From CAZTXD01 sp964617995 (GTDB lineage Bacteria; Actinomycetota; Acidimicrobiia; Spongiisociales; ZC4RG35): a DNA stretch of 31,427 bases. Under the pieces are notes generated by a model. The model saw nothing but the letters and a program-made list of their open reading frames with translations, was not told the origin of the DNA and made no database searches. The stretch's first letter is position 1. Each line of letters begins with the position of its first letter. The stretch covers positions 1 through 31,427 of the forward strand of contig CAZTXD010000029.1 in the NCBI GenBank assembly GCA_964617995.1, read 5' to 3'. Shown in pieces: positions 6,255-15,801 of the stretch. The translations under genes and the position numbers were made by a program.

Positions 6255-8678
6255 ATGGCTATTTCCACTCGTGAGGTGTACCTCATTCTGCGTGCTCGCG
6301 ACGAAGCTAGTCGAATCATCCGGGGCTTTGGTGGTAACCTGTCCCGTACAGGTGTTATGCTACAGCAGTTTGGTGCTGCAGCAATAGCTACTGGTACAGG
6401 TATTGCCACTTTGGGTGCTGGTGGACTAGCGTTCATGAAGTCCAACATGGACGTGGCCGCTGAATATGACAGGCAGGTACGAAACGCTTTATCGCAGGCG
6501 GACCTGCTGGGCGTAGGCCTTGAAGAAGTTGCGGAGATCGGACGGGGCGTCGCTCGTGAGATTGGCGTCCCGTTCGAACAGATTCAGGATACACTCTTCT
6601 TCATCTTCGGTACCATGCGTGTTGGTATTGAAGATGCCGAGATGCTTTTGCATTCCTTTGCTAAGGAAGCTGTTGCCGGTCAGACTTCCATGCAGGATGC
6701 CGGCCGATCGACTATTGCTATTATCAATGGTCTCGGTATGGAGATTGAAGATGTAACTCGCATCCAGGATGTTTTGTTCCAGCTTATTCGTAAGGGTGAT
6801 ATCACCTACGAAGAGCTGTCACGTTCTATCGGTAAGACCATCTCAGCTACTAACCGTGCCGGTCAGGAAATTGAAACAACGGCTGCGATGATGGCCTTCC
6901 TGACTAGAACTGGTTTGTCAGCGAGTGAGGCTGCTACTTCGGCTGCCAGGGCTCTTGAGACTATCTCTGATCCTCGTGTTCAGGGGCGCCTTGAGAAAAT
7001 GGGCATTGAGATCGAGAGTGCCTCAGGTGGATTCCGTCCACTCGTTGACATCATCAAAGAGATGAACCAGGAGATGGAAGGGCTGTCTAAGCCTGAACGC
7101 ACCGAGTGGTTGCAAGAGCTGTTCCTGCGTGGTGGTGGAACTAGGCAGGCTAGGAGGTTCTGGGAGACTGCTCTTGGTGGTGAAGGACAGTTTGAAGCGT
7201 TCCTGCAGGACATTGACGACATGGGGAACGCCACAGGCGCTTTCCAGGAGCGCTACGACCTCATGTCTGACGCTGTATCTACGCAGACAGAAGAGCTACG
7301 CAACAAGTGGATGCTTGTCAAGGAAGCTCTTGGCCGTGCAGTTATCCCGGCCTTTCTTGACCTGATTGAGGTTGTAGAAGGCGTACTCGAGTGGTTCGAC
7401 AGGCTGCCTGAGTCTACCAAGGAAATGGTAGGCCTGTTTATCACTTGGGGTTCTGTTGCTGCGATTGTTGTCGGCGCATTCCTGATCCTCATAGGTACGC
7501 TCGGGTTCTTTGCAGCAGGTCTAATCCTTGCAGGTAAGGCACTCGCGATTATCTTTGCAGTGATGGCTGTGGTCATTACTGCTGCTATAGCTTTTGGCCT
7601 GGCTTTGTACGCTGCTTGGCAGAATAGTCAAGGCTTCCGTGACATCGTCGATAGCATTGTTGACGGACTGAAAACCCTTTGGGGCATGTTGGTCGATGGT
7701 GCTATGGCTGCTAAGGAGTCCTTTGAAGAGAACCTCCTGCCAACTCTAGAGCGGTTGTGGCAGACGATTGAAGAAAAGGTCCTGCCAATCATCCTGGACC
7801 TCATTGAGAAGTTCAAGGAACATATCAAGCCCGCAGCAGAAGATGTCGGAGCGGTTCTTAAGGACGTTCTTGACTGGGCGCTCAACGAGGTAGCAGCGAC
7901 TATCGAGGAATATCTCATTCCTGCGATCAACAACCTCAACGCATGGTACAGGGAGAACGAGGAGGAAGTCGACAAGATCATCGGGGTTCTTGTTGAGTTT
8001 GTAAAGATCATCCTCATCGTTGCGGGCAGTACAGTCATTGGCATACTGATAGGCGGACTGGTCACAGTTATTGGCCTAGTAGGGATGGCTATTAACAGCT
8101 TCATCACAACTTGGCAGACGATCAAGGACCTGATCAATTGGATCGGCAAGCTCATCGATTGGTTGAACCGTGCTAGAGATTGGTTCGACGAGGTTGTCGG
8201 GGCAAGCAGTGATGCTACCGAAACCATTAGGGGGCTAAAGGATGTTATTGCAAATGCGTTCTCGAACCCTCTAAGTCTCCTACATGGCGCCGGTAGTGAC
8301 ATCATCCAAGGTCTCATCAATGGTATTAAGAGTATGGTACCAAGCCTAGGTGCGGCTCTAGGCGAGATCACAAGAATCATCCCTGAAGAAAAGGGTCCTC
8401 GAGAGCGTGACCGCAAGCTGCTCCGTGATGCTGGTCGCCAGGTCATGCGAGGGTTTATGGAGGGCATCTCTGAAACTGTTCCAGCACTGAGGGACCAGCT
8501 ACGTGACATTACAACCGATGTTGACGCCCGCTTCCAACCAGCCCCTGTGGGGGATGTGCGAGGATCTGAAGCCCCGGCATCGAGGGACATCAATCAAACG
8601 TTTAACATTTCAACACAAGAGATCGATCCAGTGTTCCATGCTGAACAGCTTGGATGGCTAGTGGCGGTGCGACGCTGA
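6255..8678 (+). CDS. tape measure protein
   Basis: This 807-aa protein is the longest gene of the tail block after the 953-aa tail-tip protein. The N-terminus (STREVYLILRARDEASRII) and a Gly-rich hydrophobic hairpin at about residues 35-57 match phage tape measure proteins. Residues about 70-310 are the conserved TP901-type core (SRSIGKTISATNRAG, TTAAMMAFLTRTGLSASEAA). Further membrane-like segments lie near 385-455 and 575-610, with long amphipathic helices between. The protein spans the tail lumen and sets its length; the usual 0.15 nm per residue would give roughly 120 nm. The start has a GGGGAGG site 12 bases upstream. The stop overlaps the next ATG (TGATG). Confidence 0.9.
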   Translation: MAISTREVYLILRARDEASRIIRGFGGNLSRTGVMLQQFGAAAIATGTGIATLGAGGLAFMKSNMDVAAEYDRQVRNALSQADLLGVGLEEVAEIGRGVAREIGVPFEQIQDTLFFIFGTMRVGIEDAEMLLHSFAKEAVAGQTSMQDAGRSTIAIINGLGMEIEDVTRIQDVLFQLIRKGDITYEELSRSIGKTISATNRAGQEIETTAAMMAFLTRTGLSASEAATSAARALETISDPRVQGRLEKMGIEIESASGGFRPLVDIIKEMNQEMEGLSKPERTEWLQELFLRGGGTRQARRFWETALGGEGQFEAFLQDIDDMGNATGAFQERYDLMSDAVSTQTEELRNKWMLVKEALGRAVIPAFLDLIEVVEGVLEWFDRLPESTKEMVGLFITWGSVAAIVVGAFLILIGTLGFFAAGLILAGKALAIIFAVMAVVITAAIAFGLALYAAWQNSQGFRDIVDSIVDGLKTLWGMLVDGAMAAKESFEENLLPTLERLWQTIEEKVLPIILDLIEKFKEHIKPAAEDVGAVLKDVLDWALNEVAATIEEYLIPAINNLNAWYRENEEEVDKIIGVLVEFVKIILIVAGSTVIGILIGGLVTVIGLVGMAINSFITTWQTIKDLINWIGKLIDWLNRARDWFDEVVGASSDATETIRGLKDVIANAFSNPLSLLHGAGSDIIQGLINGIKSMVPSLGAALGEITRIIPEEKGPRERDRKLLRDAGRQVMRGFMEGISETVPALRDQLRDITTDVDARFQPAPVGDVRGSEAPASRDINQTFNISTQEIDPVFHAEQLGWLVAVRR

Positions 8679-9547
8679 TGCTTACGGAGAATTATACCTT
8701 CAAGCTAGGTGACGATGGTGTCGTGCTGAATACTGACCCCTCATTGCCATTTGTTGACATTACTCGTGTTGTAGGTCTCAACAATACACCGTACAGGCAA
8801 ACGGAGAGGCAGCACGAGGGTGTAGATGGTGGGTTCATGGATGCTGAGTACGAACAAGGTAGACATGTTATCCTAGAGGGCGACATTTACGCAGACACAG
8901 ACTCGATGGAGGACTACCTTGACACCTTAAAGGAGGATTACGGACCTTCTAAGGTCCCTGTGCCCTTCTACTTTAAGTCGCCAGGGAAAGACGAACGTGT
9001 CTTGTTTGTCAAGCCACTCGGTATGCGTTACGATTGGGACACACCCTTACGCATAGGCGTGATTAGTGGGGCGCAGTTTTTGGTGTTTGCTGAGGATCCT
9101 AGGATCTATACTTCGGCCTTGCAAGAGACTGTGATTGATGTCAACTTTGCCACCGATGTCACGGGTTTCGATTTCGACTTCGAGTTCGACTTCTCTTTCG
9201 GCGCAGCAATCATTGGTAATGGTGAGGACGTTGTTGTTGGTGGTAATCGTCCTACACCCCCTACTCTGACAATTGATGTTGTCAATGGTCCGTGTGTTAA
9301 TCCTCGGATTGTAAATCTTACGTACGACCGCGAGTTGCGGTTGGATATCACTTTGCTTGAGGGCGACTCGCTGGTTTTGGATACTCAAAGAAGAACCGTA
9401 CTGCTAAATGGTACTGCAAATAGGCGTAGCAGCTTGATTGTAGACCAGTGGTTCTCTCTTGAGCCCGGAACCAATTTCATCGGATTCAGATCTGACTCTT
9501 CGGATGATAGCACTCTGACGGTTAGCTACAGAGATGCTTGGAGGTAG
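8678..9547 (+). CDS. distal tail (Dit-like) minor tail protein
   Basis: The protein has 289 aa from ATG 8678, which overlaps the tape measure stop by one base; an in-frame ATG at 8654 is an alternative that adds eight residues. The N-terminal half has the distal tail pattern: LTENYTFKLGDDG, then GGFMDAEYEQGRHVILEGDIYAD and a conserved FLVFAEDPRIY near residue 145. The middle is a run of alternating Phe and Asp/Glu residues (about 168-180). The C-terminal half reads as a beta sandwich with PTPPTLTIDV and NFIGF motifs. Dit proteins form the hub between the tail tube and the tail tip, and the gene order agrees. Confidence 0.7.
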   Translation: MLTENYTFKLGDDGVVLNTDPSLPFVDITRVVGLNNTPYRQTERQHEGVDGGFMDAEYEQGRHVILEGDIYADTDSMEDYLDTLKEDYGPSKVPVPFYFKSPGKDERVLFVKPLGMRYDWDTPLRIGVISGAQFLVFAEDPRIYTSALQETVIDVNFATDVTGFDFDFEFDFSFGAAIIGNGEDVVVGGNRPTPPTLTIDVVNGPCVNPRIVNLTYDRELRLDITLLEGDSLVLDTQRRTVLLNGTANRRSSLIVDQWFSLEPGTNFIGFRSDSSDDSTLTVSYRDAWR

Positions 9548-9549
9548 CA

Positions 9550-10710
9550 ATGAGTGAACTCAATCCAGTACCTTGGCTACAAAATTCTGGAGCCAATAAC
9601 TCTGCGCAGCTGATGCGTATGGGGGTAGGTGGACTAGTAGGTGGGCTGACTAGTGGTATTACACCAAGAGGTGGCGTGGTACCAAGCCTCGGTGGTGCTC
9701 TAGAGGTCACTGCAGGCTCTGGGTTATCAGTGGATGTTGATTCAGGGACTGTGTACGTACCCGGCACTAGTAGCGGTACACAGGGTGTGTATGTGTGTAC
9801 TAGTGACGCTACAGTGAACCTCTCGCTGGATGCTGCTGACGGTTCAAATGACCGCATCGATCTGATTGTAGCTCGGATCAAGGATAGCTTCTACGATGCT
9901 GGTCCTGACGATGAATGGGCTCTGGAAGTTGTCACGGGTACTCCTGCAGGTACTCCTAGTGCTCCTACGCCAACATTCGATTCCTTTGAAACCCTTGCAG
10001 AAGTTTTGATACCAGCAACTGCAACTAGTCCAGGAACTATTACTGATACTCGACGGTACGTTGTTGCTACTGGAGGTATCCTCATAGTTGCCGATGAGGA
10101 TGAACTACCATCTACAGGACTGTATGACGGGTTTATGGCCTTCATACAAAGTCTGGATCTCACTGTGTTTCACTCTGGCGGTACGTGGACGCCGATTTCG
10201 GATACGGTAAAACTTGATCATGTAGAGCCATCAGGCAGCGTGGGTACGGGTGCCATAGTTTCTATTCCTTCATTCTTGCGTGGGCGCTTTACTTCTTACA
10301 CCTTAGAAATTGACGGGCACGTGTCCGTATCGGAAGAACCTCTTGTTGTACGTTTGAACGGTGATTCGGGTAGTAACTACAGGGTTAATGCATACGCGAC
10401 CGATCAAAATCTCACTACCGTAGCTACGTTCGGGAGTAGTAGTACCGCTTTTCCTCGTATGGGGTATTTGGGTGAATTTGGGGGGTATCATAGGATCCAC
10501 TTCCGTCCACGAAGCACCGGAAGTACAGGTCTTATGCAGTGGACGGCACAGGGCTGGGGCAACGAAGGGGGTTCTGGTAACCACATTACCGCTTCTGGTG
10601 GTCGATGGAATGGTACTGTTCAGGCAGTTGAGAATTTCACCGTTCGAACTACCGATACGGGCCACACCTGGGGTTCTAATGTGGCCATTACTCTCTGGGG
10701 GCACCTGTAA
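9550..10710 (+). CDS. minor tail / baseplate protein, possible receptor-binding protein
   Basis: This 386-aa protein starts at ATG 9550 behind GGAGGT; a TTG at 9538 in frame is less likely. The N-terminus (NPVPWLQNSGANNSAQLMRMGV) is one I associate with actinobacteriophage minor tail proteins. It is followed by a Gly/Ser/Thr beta region with LSLDAADGSNDRIDLIVARI and TITDTRRYV. The C-terminal 150 residues look like a jelly-roll: YTLEIDGHVSV, VVRLNGDSGSNYRV, then Gly-rich loops and a closing WGHL. This C-terminal type is often the receptor-binding head. It overlaps the next gene by TAATG. Function is inferred from pattern and place. Confidence 0.6.
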   Translation: MSELNPVPWLQNSGANNSAQLMRMGVGGLVGGLTSGITPRGGVVPSLGGALEVTAGSGLSVDVDSGTVYVPGTSSGTQGVYVCTSDATVNLSLDAADGSNDRIDLIVARIKDSFYDAGPDDEWALEVVTGTPAGTPSAPTPTFDSFETLAEVLIPATATSPGTITDTRRYVVATGGILIVADEDELPSTGLYDGFMAFIQSLDLTVFHSGGTWTPISDTVKLDHVEPSGSVGTGAIVSIPSFLRGRFTSYTLEIDGHVSVSEEPLVVRLNGDSGSNYRVNAYATDQNLTTVATFGSSSTAFPRMGYLGEFGGYHRIHFRPRSTGSTGLMQWTAQGWGNEGGSGNHITASGGRWNGTVQAVENFTVRTTDTGHTWGSNVAITLWGHL

Positions 10711-13571
10711 TGGTTTGGTACACACTATCCGAAGAGGAGGATTTGCTAACAGACGCTAGTGCCTCTAACTACGTCGAAGTGGACGTGTTAGGCTCTACGG
10801 GCACCGGTAACGACATCAGGCGTGTAAGAGTTGGTAGGCCTCCGCCAGCATCTAGTGACAGAACTGTATTCCTGACAGGCTGTGTTCACGGTAATGAGCC
10901 GGCTGGACGACAGGCACTGTTGGACTTTATTACCGAGGTTACTAATGTAGGACCCTACTTAACACTTACAGGTACTTCGGGTGACTACGCTTCTACTCCT
11001 GATGATGCGAGTTTGCGTATCACAGGAGATATAAGTCTCCGTGCCGAAGTAGCTGTCGATGATTGGGACGATGGACTACAAGCACTTGGTGGTAGATACG
11101 TCTTTACTACTGACGACCGTTCTTACAGGCTGACGACTAACTCTTCTGGCGGGATACGTCTTTACTGGTCAACTGACGGTGCTACGTTTGAGACTGTCGA
11201 TTCAGATGCTTTGCCTTCTACGGATGCTGAACGCTTAGCAGTCAGAGCTGATTTGGATGTAGACAATGGCTCCTCGGAGCACGAAGTAACGTTCTTTACT
11301 GCGCCTAGCCGTAACGGCCCTTGGACGCAGTTGGGTTCTACACAGACCTTCTCGGGCACTACTTCGATCTTTGCCGGAACATCTGATCTCGAAGTAGGTT
11401 CGTCAGATGATGGTACAAGTAATCGGTGGTCAGGTAAGGTGTACGCCTTTCAGGTGCACGACGGCACTACACTAGTTGCCGACTTGGACTTTGAAGAGCA
11501 GGCACTTAGTGCGACATCGTTTGACGATAACATAGGCTTGACTTGGACAGTTCACGGGTCTGCTTCTATCGATTCGGATTACACTGCAGACCAGTTGGAC
11601 TTCTTGGAGAACTCAGGATTCATCATTGTTCCTACGGTTAACCCTGATGGATTTGATGCAGGCAATAGGGTTAACGGCAATTCTGTAGATATCAACCGTG
11701 ACTTCATGGTCCAGACGCAAACTGAGACACAACTTGTATCTACCGCACTTATGAACTCTCGTCCTGTTTTGTTTGTGGATCATCATGAAGCGGTTAACCT
11801 CATCGACCCTTCTTCGGACATTGAGGTGAATGCTGCACGTCCTGCACAGGCTCATCAGCTTATGAAGGATAACGCAGTAGTGCTTCGAGATCAGATGCTG
11901 GCACGAGCTACTTCGGAGGGTTGGCCTAACGACGTATTCGGGTCTACATTCCGTGGCGATATCAGGATTCTTGATATTAACACAGCTCTGCGTCACGCGA
12001 CTTCCTGTATCATCGAAACTAACTACGCAGATGATACGACGTCAGGACGCGAACATCGTGTCGAGATGCATGCAGCAATGATCGAGGAGATCTTCGACTT
12101 TGTAACTACTGAGTTCGGTATAGGCCAGCTTGCTGAGGATAGTAATACTGCCGAGACAGACAAAATTGCTGAGGGGGAAGATGGTACAGAGCCTTTCGAC
12201 CTCCGTGGTGGTGTTATCCTAGATCCACCACCCTTAGCTTACGACCTGACTGATTCGCAGATCGAGACCATTTCGCACATCCTTGACGTCTTTGATATCA
12301 CGTTCGACCACAACAACCGCGTATTGATGGCTCAGCAGTCCCAACCGTACATTCCTTATGTTCTGGACGACGAGGCTCAGCACTCACTCGTTGACGGCGA
12401 CAGAGTATTTGACCTGACACCTGGTACGGGAGAACCGGCGACCCCAGGAGTACCTGAGAGTTTCTTGGGTGAGCCGAACTATCGGTACGTGTTTGGTGAT
12501 GCGCGTACTGGGTTGATCACGGCTGAGATCCCGTTGTACGGTGTGTCCATGAATACGCTACTCAACGCGGGATACGATTTCAGCGGTTCATTCTCAGCTG
12601 ATATGACAGGTTTCCGCAACCAGGATCTTTTCAATGCTACTGAACCTGGACGAACCTTCGTTGTAGCTGAGCGGGACGGCTTTCCGGTCTGGGATGGTAA
12701 TGTTGTAGCACAACTGTACCAAGCCCAAGCTAAGAACTGTCAGCTCTTCGCACGTTCTTTGTCCGGTTATCCTGACAAGGTAAAGATGGATGCCAGCTAC
12801 TTTCCTGACGGGTTTGTAGTCGAAGACATGGACCAGACAGAGGCCTTTCTGCTGTTGTGGGAAGTGTTACAGAGTGCTCCAGAATCAGACCTACGTGTAC
12901 AACTCCCACAGCCCCTTGATACTGGCGTTACTGTTACTATGGATGTCCAGCCATACGAAGACAAGTACTTTGGCGACGTCATGGACCAGATCGCTAACGG
13001 TGATCAGGGATTTGACTGGCGGATTGTGACAACCAAGATCGACAACCAGTACGCACGAATCATGCAGATTGGATATCCGACACTGGGCCGCGAAGACGCT
13101 AACAGGCTTGTCTTTGAGTACCCAGGACCTATGATGAACTACTGGCGCACTGCTGGTGTCAATGATTCAGGTACGCACACACATGGTCTAGGATCTGGTC
13201 AGGGCGAAGATATGGTCCGTGCCGACTTTGTCCACCAAGACCTGCTCGACAACGGGTACCTGAGGTGGGATTACGACGTACAGCTAAAGGATGTTACTGA
13301 CCCTAATGTACTGAGTGCACTCACTTTGCAGGAAGCGATTAAGGGTAAGACTCCTCGTAGAACGTACGTAGTAGAAACGAAGGGCAATCAGCAGCCCCAG
13401 TTCGGTTCTTATCTACAGGGAGACGCGTGCATCCTTAAGATCGAAGATCCTGCACATCCTGATGGAGTCAGATTCCCAACTAGGATTATTGGCTGGCGTG
13501 TTACACCTCCTTCTGGTTCGACTCTAGAAAAGATTGCCGTGTACTTCGAAGGAGGTTCTGGTGGGGTCTAG
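10710..13571 (+). CDS. tail-tip protein with M14 carboxypeptidase domain split by a LamG-like insert
   Basis: This 953-aa protein has three layers. An M14 zinc carboxypeptidase core is visible: zinc ligands H60 and E63 (HGNEPAG), NPDGFD at about 311-316, N329-R330 (DINRDF), a third His at 358 or 359 (DHHEAVN), and catalytic Glu at E436 (IIETNY). Residues about 84-297, between the first zinc motif and NPDG, are a lectin/LamG-like beta domain (LRITGDISLRAEVAVDD, RWSGKVYAFQVHDG). Residues about 500-950 form the tail-associated part, resembling ReqiPepy6 Gp37-like proteins. The peptidase probably trims peptide stems or surface proteins at the cell wall during adsorption. All key residues are present, so it should be active. 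Confidence 0.75.
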   Translation: MVWYTLSEEEDLLTDASASNYVEVDVLGSTGTGNDIRRVRVGRPPPASSDRTVFLTGCVHGNEPAGRQALLDFITEVTNVGPYLTLTGTSGDYASTPDDASLRITGDISLRAEVAVDDWDDGLQALGGRYVFTTDDRSYRLTTNSSGGIRLYWSTDGATFETVDSDALPSTDAERLAVRADLDVDNGSSEHEVTFFTAPSRNGPWTQLGSTQTFSGTTSIFAGTSDLEVGSSDDGTSNRWSGKVYAFQVHDGTTLVADLDFEEQALSATSFDDNIGLTWTVHGSASIDSDYTADQLDFLENSGFIIVPTVNPDGFDAGNRVNGNSVDINRDFMVQTQTETQLVSTALMNSRPVLFVDHHEAVNLIDPSSDIEVNAARPAQAHQLMKDNAVVLRDQMLARATSEGWPNDVFGSTFRGDIRILDINTALRHATSCIIETNYADDTTSGREHRVEMHAAMIEEIFDFVTTEFGIGQLAEDSNTAETDKIAEGEDGTEPFDLRGGVILDPPPLAYDLTDSQIETISHILDVFDITFDHNNRVLMAQQSQPYIPYVLDDEAQHSLVDGDRVFDLTPGTGEPATPGVPESFLGEPNYRYVFGDARTGLITAEIPLYGVSMNTLLNAGYDFSGSFSADMTGFRNQDLFNATEPGRTFVVAERDGFPVWDGNVVAQLYQAQAKNCQLFARSLSGYPDKVKMDASYFPDGFVVEDMDQTEAFLLLWEVLQSAPESDLRVQLPQPLDTGVTVTMDVQPYEDKYFGDVMDQIANGDQGFDWRIVTTKIDNQYARIMQIGYPTLGREDANRLVFEYPGPMMNYWRTAGVNDSGTHTHGLGSGQGEDMVRADFVHQDLLDNGYLRWDYDVQLKDVTDPNVLSALTLQEAIKGKTPRRTYVVETKGNQQPQFGSYLQGDACILKIEDPAHPDGVRFPTRIIGWRVTPPSGSTLEKIAVYFEGGSGGV

Positions 13572-14349
13572 ATATACCGATCCAGAAAGAAACAGGGTCG
13601 ACAAAGAGATAGCAGAGATTCGTGAACGACTTACTGCTTTAGAATCCGGTGCAGGATTAGGAAACTCTAGCATCTCGAAGGGCAGTACTACATGGCGTGG
13701 TGGTGGCAGTGTTATCGTCGAAGGCGGTGGTGATGTCCGTGTTCACGATGGTGGCAGTATTGTTGCGAGTGATGATGACGGTGAAATCTTTGCCGTCGAC
13801 ACAGATCCGCCTAGGTTGTTTCTGCGCGCGTCTCTGATTACGGAACTAGTCGAGCAAATTGTAGAGGAGCTTCTGACTTCGGCTGCTGGGCAGGCATTGG
13901 CGGCGTTCGTCTTTGCTCAGCGCGTGCACGGCGACTATGTTGCGACACAAGAAACCACGACGTCTCTTACTTATACGGATCTCTCGACTACAGGTCCTAC
14001 GGTTCCTGATGTACCGATTTCGTCTTCAGGATTAGCTATTGCACACGTTAGTGCTGGCATCGAAGCTAACTGTGCCGCACCCTCAGGAGGAGGGACAGCC
14101 GTATCAGGTGATATGGGTTTTGCCATTTCAGGGGCGACTACCCGTGCAGCAGGTCTGAGTGGGCAGTTCTTGAGCATTGGTAACTTCGACGCGGCAGAAG
14201 AAACCTCTAACAACGGACGTCTCGGCATTACAGCCGTCGTAGACGGGCTTAACGAAGGTGATCACACGTTTACGGCTAAGTATCGAAGGGTGCAGGGTTC
14301 TGAGCCTATACCTTTCTCAAATAGGACCTTGGTAGTAATCGGTTTGTGA
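13561..14349 (+). CDS. minor tail protein (fibre-like)
   Basis: The protein has 262 aa from GTG 13561, preceded by GGAGG five bases upstream; longer in-frame starts would overlap the upstream gene more. The N-terminus is a short coiled coil (VDKEIAEIRERLTALESG). It is followed by a Gly-rich strand-turn repeat (GGGSVIVEGGGDVRVHDGGS), then a beta-rich C-terminal domain with many Thr and Ser. This layout of coiled coil, glycine-rich beta strands and head domain is usual for actinobacteriophage minor tail proteins that form short fibres. There is no enzymatic motif. It overlaps the tail-tip gene by 11 bases. Confidence 0.65.
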   Translation: MGSRYTDPERNRVDKEIAEIRERLTALESGAGLGNSSISKGSTTWRGGGSVIVEGGGDVRVHDGGSIVASDDDGEIFAVDTDPPRLFLRASLITELVEQIVEELLTSAAGQALAAFVFAQRVHGDYVATQETTTSLTYTDLSTTGPTVPDVPISSSGLAIAHVSAGIEANCAAPSGGGTAVSGDMGFAISGATTRAAGLSGQFLSIGNFDAAEETSNNGRLGITAVVDGLNEGDHTFTAKYRRVQGSEPIPFSNRTLVVIGL

Positions 14350-14360
14350 GGTGGTGAAAC

Positions 14361-14552
14361 ATGAGTCATAGCAGGCACCACGACTGGCATGTAGTTGACG
14401 AGCTACATCACATTGAGGCTAGGTGCTACGACGACACCTATGAAGTTAGGTACACAGACAACCCTGACGAGATAACGTCGTACACCCCACAGGAGTTCGA
14501 TCAGCTTTTGCAGTTTCTTGGTAGCTCAGGAACTTCGAAGGAGGTGACATGA
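14361..14552 (+). CDS. small acidic protein before the lysin, function unknown
   Basis: A 63-aa protein rich in His and Asp at the N-terminus (MSHSRHHDWHVVDELHHIEA), with no membrane segment. It has a GAGGTGGTG-type ribosome site and overlaps the lysin start by ATGA, so the two are translationally coupled. I do not recognise the family. The His/Asp density could allow metal binding, but this is speculation. Confidence 0.55.
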   Translation: MSHSRHHDWHVVDELHHIEARCYDDTYEVRYTDNPDEITSYTPQEFDQLLQFLGSSGTSKEVT

Positions 14553-15760
14553 GTAACCCGATGCCGTACAGGATCACGGATCCTATGTGGCGTATGTGGA
14601 CAGAGGGCCGTAAGATTATTCCTGGTGTATTACTGGGCGGGATCTACGCCAACAAGCGTGGCTACCACAACACACGGAAGGCTAACCAGCTCAACTGGTC
14701 GGGTAACTACTCGGTACGACTATCGCTGGACCTGCAGGGACCGTCGGATAAGGCTGCCGCGATCGACTACACGATGAGCAGTACGGAGATGCGCCGGCGA
14801 ACAGGATATCTCAGAGACGCTGTCGAACGTAGCGACCCACGACTTGCCGCAGTGCGCGAGTTCTACGGTACACTTAACGGTAACACTGTTTACGGTCGTA
14901 TCAAGGATAGCCGGAACGGTGACTGGGACAGCAGTTCTGCTGACAATTCACACCTGTGGCATATCCACATCAGCATCTTCCGTGCTTATGTCGACCAGTG
15001 GTCCGAGCTAGAACCTATCCTGTCAGTGCTAACTGGAGAGTCCTTAGAGAGCTGGCTGGGACGTCAAGGTACTACAGCGCCTTTAGGTAATCCCGTACTG
15101 GAAGTAACGGACCCACTGATCAGTGATGTTCGTGTAGGTCGACTACAGACAGCGTTGAACGAGCTAGGTGAAAATCTGGATGTCGACAACTACTACGGAC
15201 CTAACACAGCTGCGGCTGTTCGTCGGTTCCAAGAGGAAGAAGGTATTGCCTCTGATGGTATCTATGGCCCCGAAACAGAGGCTTCGCTAAGACAGGCGCT
15301 GGAGGACGCAATGACAATCAGCAACGAAGACCTGGATCGTATTGCTCAGGCTGTATGGGAAAGGCGTAATCCTTGGACCGATGATTGGGTACGTGAGAGG
15401 TTCGGTCTACGCGATGATGGCTGGAGAGCCCTTACACAGCTTCAGTCCATCTATGGGCACACCCGTACGGGATCCGAGAAGACTTCTGAGCTAATAGCAG
15501 GCCAAGCTGCAATCATAGCACGACTTGACGGAGGTGACGATGGTACCATCAGGGTTGCCATCCGTGAGGAGCTGGAAAGGCACTACAACGAGAAGTTTGC
15601 AGAACTTGGTGAGGAGCTAGTCGGAAGGCTGGTCTCTGAACTAAGTTCGGAAATCCGTGATCTACCTGCTGAGACCGTCGAACAGGCATCGTTTCGTGCA
15701 GTAGCTAAAGCACTGGCACAGCTACGTGTCGGGCCAGTTGCTGACGACGACCAACCTTAA
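14549..15760 (+). CDS. endolysin: M15-like peptidase plus peptidoglycan-binding domain
   Basis: The 403-aa protein has an N-terminal catalytic domain of about 150 residues with GYHN (H40), SVRLSLDLQG (D61), AAAIDYT (D73) and LWHIHIS (H138, H140). This is the zinc-ligand pattern of M15-like D-Ala-D-Ala or stem-peptide peptidases in actinobacteriophages; which Asp binds zinc is unclear. Residues about 190-250 are a peptidoglycan-binding domain (VGRLQTALNELG, YYGPNTAAAVRRFQEEEGI, DGIYGPETEASL). The remaining 150 residues are helical and acidic, of unknown role. There is no signal peptide, so release needs a holin. An excellent AAGGAGGTGAC site precedes the start. The holin candidates follow directly. 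Confidence 0.75.
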   Translation: MSNPMPYRITDPMWRMWTEGRKIIPGVLLGGIYANKRGYHNTRKANQLNWSGNYSVRLSLDLQGPSDKAAAIDYTMSSTEMRRRTGYLRDAVERSDPRLAAVREFYGTLNGNTVYGRIKDSRNGDWDSSSADNSHLWHIHISIFRAYVDQWSELEPILSVLTGESLESWLGRQGTTAPLGNPVLEVTDPLISDVRVGRLQTALNELGENLDVDNYYGPNTAAAVRRFQEEEGIASDGIYGPETEASLRQALEDAMTISNEDLDRIAQAVWERRNPWTDDWVRERFGLRDDGWRALTQLQSIYGHTRTGSEKTSELIAGQAAIIARLDGGDDGTIRVAIREELERHYNEKFAELGEELVGRLVSELSSEIRDLPAETVEQASFRAVAKALAQLRVGPVADDDQP

Positions 15761-15778
15761 CCCTAGTAGTTGGTTGTC
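15746..15778 (+). terminator. hairpin over the lysin stop codon
   Basis: GACGACCAAC (15746-15755) pairs with GTTGGTTGTC (15769-15778), ten base pairs with one G-U, around a 13-nt loop that contains the lysin stop. Only a short CTTAT follows, so termination would be partial. It could limit transcription into the membrane-protein genes. Confidence 0.4.
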
Positions 15779-15801
15779 CTTATACCGAAAGTAGGCCAAG
15801 A

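Noticed and set aside
7628..8593. 321-aa open frame on the - strand
   Set aside because: It lies wholly inside the tape measure gene, reads as Ser/Arg/Met-rich antisense of its codons, and has no place in the gene order.
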